Shown here in pieces: positions 62,902-64,000 of a stretch of DNA of 64,000 nt. Position 1 is the stretch's first letter, and the number at the start of each line of letters is the position of its first letter. The notes below the pieces were generated by a model. That model was not told where the DNA came from, ran no database searches, and saw only the letters and a program-made list of their open reading frames with translations. The stretch comes from Conexibacter arvalis (GTDB taxonomy: Bacteria; Actinomycetota; Thermoleophilia; Solirubrobacterales; Solirubrobacteraceae): assembly GCF_014199525.1 (NCBI RefSeq), contig NZ_JACHNU010000004.1, positions 1 through 64,000 of the forward strand, given 5' to 3'. The position numbers and the translations under genes were made by a program.

Positions 62902-63350
62902 TGACTGCGACGAGACCACGCGGCAGCGAGCGCGAGGCGCTCTACGTCCGCATCCCCACCGACCGCGCGCGCGACCTCGACCGCGCCTCCTTCGAGCTGA
63001 AGCTCTCCAAGCAGGACCTCGTCAGCGCCCTGCTCGAGCGCTACGTCGATCCCTCCTCGGCGGCGAGCCTCGAGTCGCTGCGGGCGCTCCACGGGCCGCT
63101 CGACGCCGACGGCAACCGCATCACGATCGAGCCGGCGCCGCAGGGCCTCACGCTCGGCCGCCACGACTTCCGCCCCGATCCGGTCGCCGACGTGCTGACG
63201 CTCGCCGACGCCGCCGAGCTGCTGCAGGTCGAGGAGACGTCGGTCGCGAGCCTGGCCGAGCGCGGCGAGCTGCCCGGCCGCAAGATCGGCGAGGAGTGGC
63301 GGTTCACGCGCCAGGCGATCCTGGACTGGCTTTCAGCCGGTAATGGCTAG
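62901..63350 (+). CDS. HTH protein: ribbon-helix-helix-like N-half plus excisionase-type C-half
   Basis: This 149-residue protein has an N-terminal segment (about 12-50, ALYVRIPTDRARDLDRASFELKLSKQDLVSALLE) that reads like a ribbon-helix-helix DNA-binding fold. The C-terminal half (about 93-149) is an excisionase/MerR-like HTH_17 with LTLADAAELLQVEETSVASLAERGELPGRKIGEEWRF. Two different DNA-binding modules in one small protein is unusual. Four 8-bp repeats cover its leaderless promoter and may be its own target. No phage genes adjoin, so it is not a plain Xis. It lies between gmk and rpoZ. Confidence 0.75.
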   Translation: MTATRPRGSEREALYVRIPTDRARDLDRASFELKLSKQDLVSALLERYVDPSSAASLESLRALHGPLDADGNRITIEPAPQGLTLGRHDFRPDPVADVLTLADAAELLQVEETSVASLAERGELPGRKIGEEWRFTRQAILDWLSAGNG

Positions 63351-63383
63351 AATTCGCCCTCAACGACCGCGAAAGGCACGTTC

Positions 63384-63611
63384 TTGATCTCTCCCCGCAT
63401 CGATCGCCTGCTCCAGCACGTCGACTCCGACTACGCGAGCGTCGTCGTCGCCGCCAAGCGCGCGCGGCAGATCAACAGCTACTACCACAACCTCGGCGAG
63501 GGGACCTTCGACGAGTTCCCGCCCCCGATGGTCGAGACGCGCTCGAAGAACTACCTGACGATCGCGCTCGAGGAAGTCGCCGACGGCAAGATCAAGTACC
63601 ACTACCGCTAG
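63384..63611 (+). CDS. rpoZ: RNA polymerase omega subunit
   Basis: This 75-residue protein helps assemble RNA polymerase by chaperoning beta-prime. Landmarks are SPRIDRLLQHVDSDYASVVVAAKRARQINSYY and the C-terminal SKNYLTIALEEVADGKIKY. The start is TTG 63384 with GAAAGG about 7 bases upstream. A TAGAAT overlapping the previous stop (63348-63353) may be a promoter. coaBC follows after 28 bases. Confidence 0.92.
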   Translation: MISPRIDRLLQHVDSDYASVVVAAKRARQINSYYHNLGEGTFDEFPPPMVETRSKNYLTIALEEVADGKIKYHYR

Positions 63612-63639
63612 GTCGCGGCAGGCGGGCTGAGGAGGCGAC

Positions 63640-64000
63640 GTGGCGCGGATCCTGCTCGGCGTCAGCGGCGGGATCGCCGCCTACAAGGCGCTCGAGCTCG
63701 TCCGCCTCGCGACGAAGGCGGGCCACAGCGTCCGCGTCGTCCAGACCCCGACGAGCGAGCGCTTCGTCGGGGTCGCCTCGTTCGAGGCGATCACCGGCGC
63801 GCCGGTGCTGAGGAGCGAGTTCGAGCCCGACCCCGCCCGCGGCGCCTTCCCGGGCGACCCGCAGCCCGAGCACGAGCCGATCAGCCACCTGGCGCTCGTC
63901 CTCAACGCCGACCTCTACCTGATCGCGCCGGCCTCGGCGAACACGATCGCCAAGCTCGCCCACGGGCTCGCCGACAACCTGCTGAGCAGCGCCGCGCTCG
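63640..64000 (+). CDS. coaBC: CoaBC, N-terminal part (partial at window edge)
   Basis: The first 120 codons encode the CoaC flavoprotein domain of the bifunctional phosphopantothenoylcysteine synthetase/decarboxylase of coenzyme A synthesis. The motif GVSGGIAAYKALELVRL is at residues 7-23, and PASANTIAKLAHGLADNLL is near residue 100. The CoaB half lies beyond the window. The GTG start has a GAGGAGG ribosome site a few bases upstream. The order gmk-rpoZ-coaBC is common in Actinobacteria. Confidence 0.93.
   Translation, partial: MARILLGVSGGIAAYKALELVRLATKAGHSVRVVQTPTSERFVGVASFEAITGAPVLRSEFEPDPARGAFPGDPQPEHEPISHLALVLNADLYLIAPASANTIAKLAHGLADNLLSSAAL

Noticed and set aside
62901-63350. A prophage or integrative element, because of the excisionase-like HTH
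   Set aside because: It lies between the housekeeping genes gmk and rpoZ, with no integrase, attachment-site repeat or phage gene around it.

Overview
The window is very GC-rich (above 70% by eye). Many genes start with GTG or TTG, and adjacent stop and start codons often overlap (ATGA, GTGA, TGATG). It holds actinobacterial markers: mihF next to gmk, rpoZ and coaBC, a PyrR-controlled pyr operon, a CysO-type sulfur carrier, and TetR-rich accessory DNA. I infer a deep-branching actinobacterium, most likely of the Thermoleophilia/Solirubrobacterales (Conexibacter-like) group. That placement is inference, because no rRNA gene is present.

Layout. 1-8,700: tRNA-Asn, an MFS transporter, a HicA/HicB-type toxin-antitoxin pair, small conserved proteins, a UGT-like glycosyltransferase, a GGDEF protein with a decayed HD-GYP domain, an SDR, a HEXXH protein and tRNA-Met. 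8,800-24,400: a secreted M14-like protein without its zinc ligands, four related TetR regulators, a probable structured RNA, CBS and zinc-ribbon proteins, rmlC, RpiR and HxlR regulators, pdxST and an RpiB-like protein. 24,400-31,400: a DnaC/DnaI-like ATPase, a LOG protein, a methyltransferase, an MBL hydrolase, a phosphomannomutase, an rfbF/rfbG-like CDP-sugar pair and a cupredoxin lipoprotein. 31,400-46,800: mostly housekeeping genes (yebC, ruvCAB, secDF, recJ, relA, a lipid kinase, corA). 46,900-48,640: a SAM-I riboswitch, a threonine-synthase-like enzyme and a CysO-like carrier. 48,760-52,700: small accessory genes, tRNA-Arg and rnz. 52,750-61,800: the pyrimidine operon pyrR-pyrB-pyrC-carA-carB-pyrK-pyrD behind a PyrR-binding RNA, without pyrF. 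61,900-64,000: mihF, gmk, an HTH gene, rpoZ and the start of coaBC.

How the genes work together. The pyr genes form one translationally coupled operon that carries carbamoyl phosphate to orotate and is attenuated by its own first product, PyrR. pdxS and pdxT together make the PLP used by enzymes such as the threonine-synthase-like protein. ruvC-ruvA-ruvB form a coupled Holliday-junction operon next to yebC. The most interesting unit is the SAM-I riboswitch over the threonine-synthase-like gene and the sulfur carrier. A SAM OFF-switch is illogical for threonine synthesis but fits a sulfur-carrier-dependent homocysteine synthase.

A recurring architecture is a -10-like hexamer (usually TANNNT) 6-8 bases before the start codon with no Shine-Dalgarno sequence. 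It occurs at a dozen or more genes and indicates widespread leaderless mRNAs. I used it to choose several start codons.
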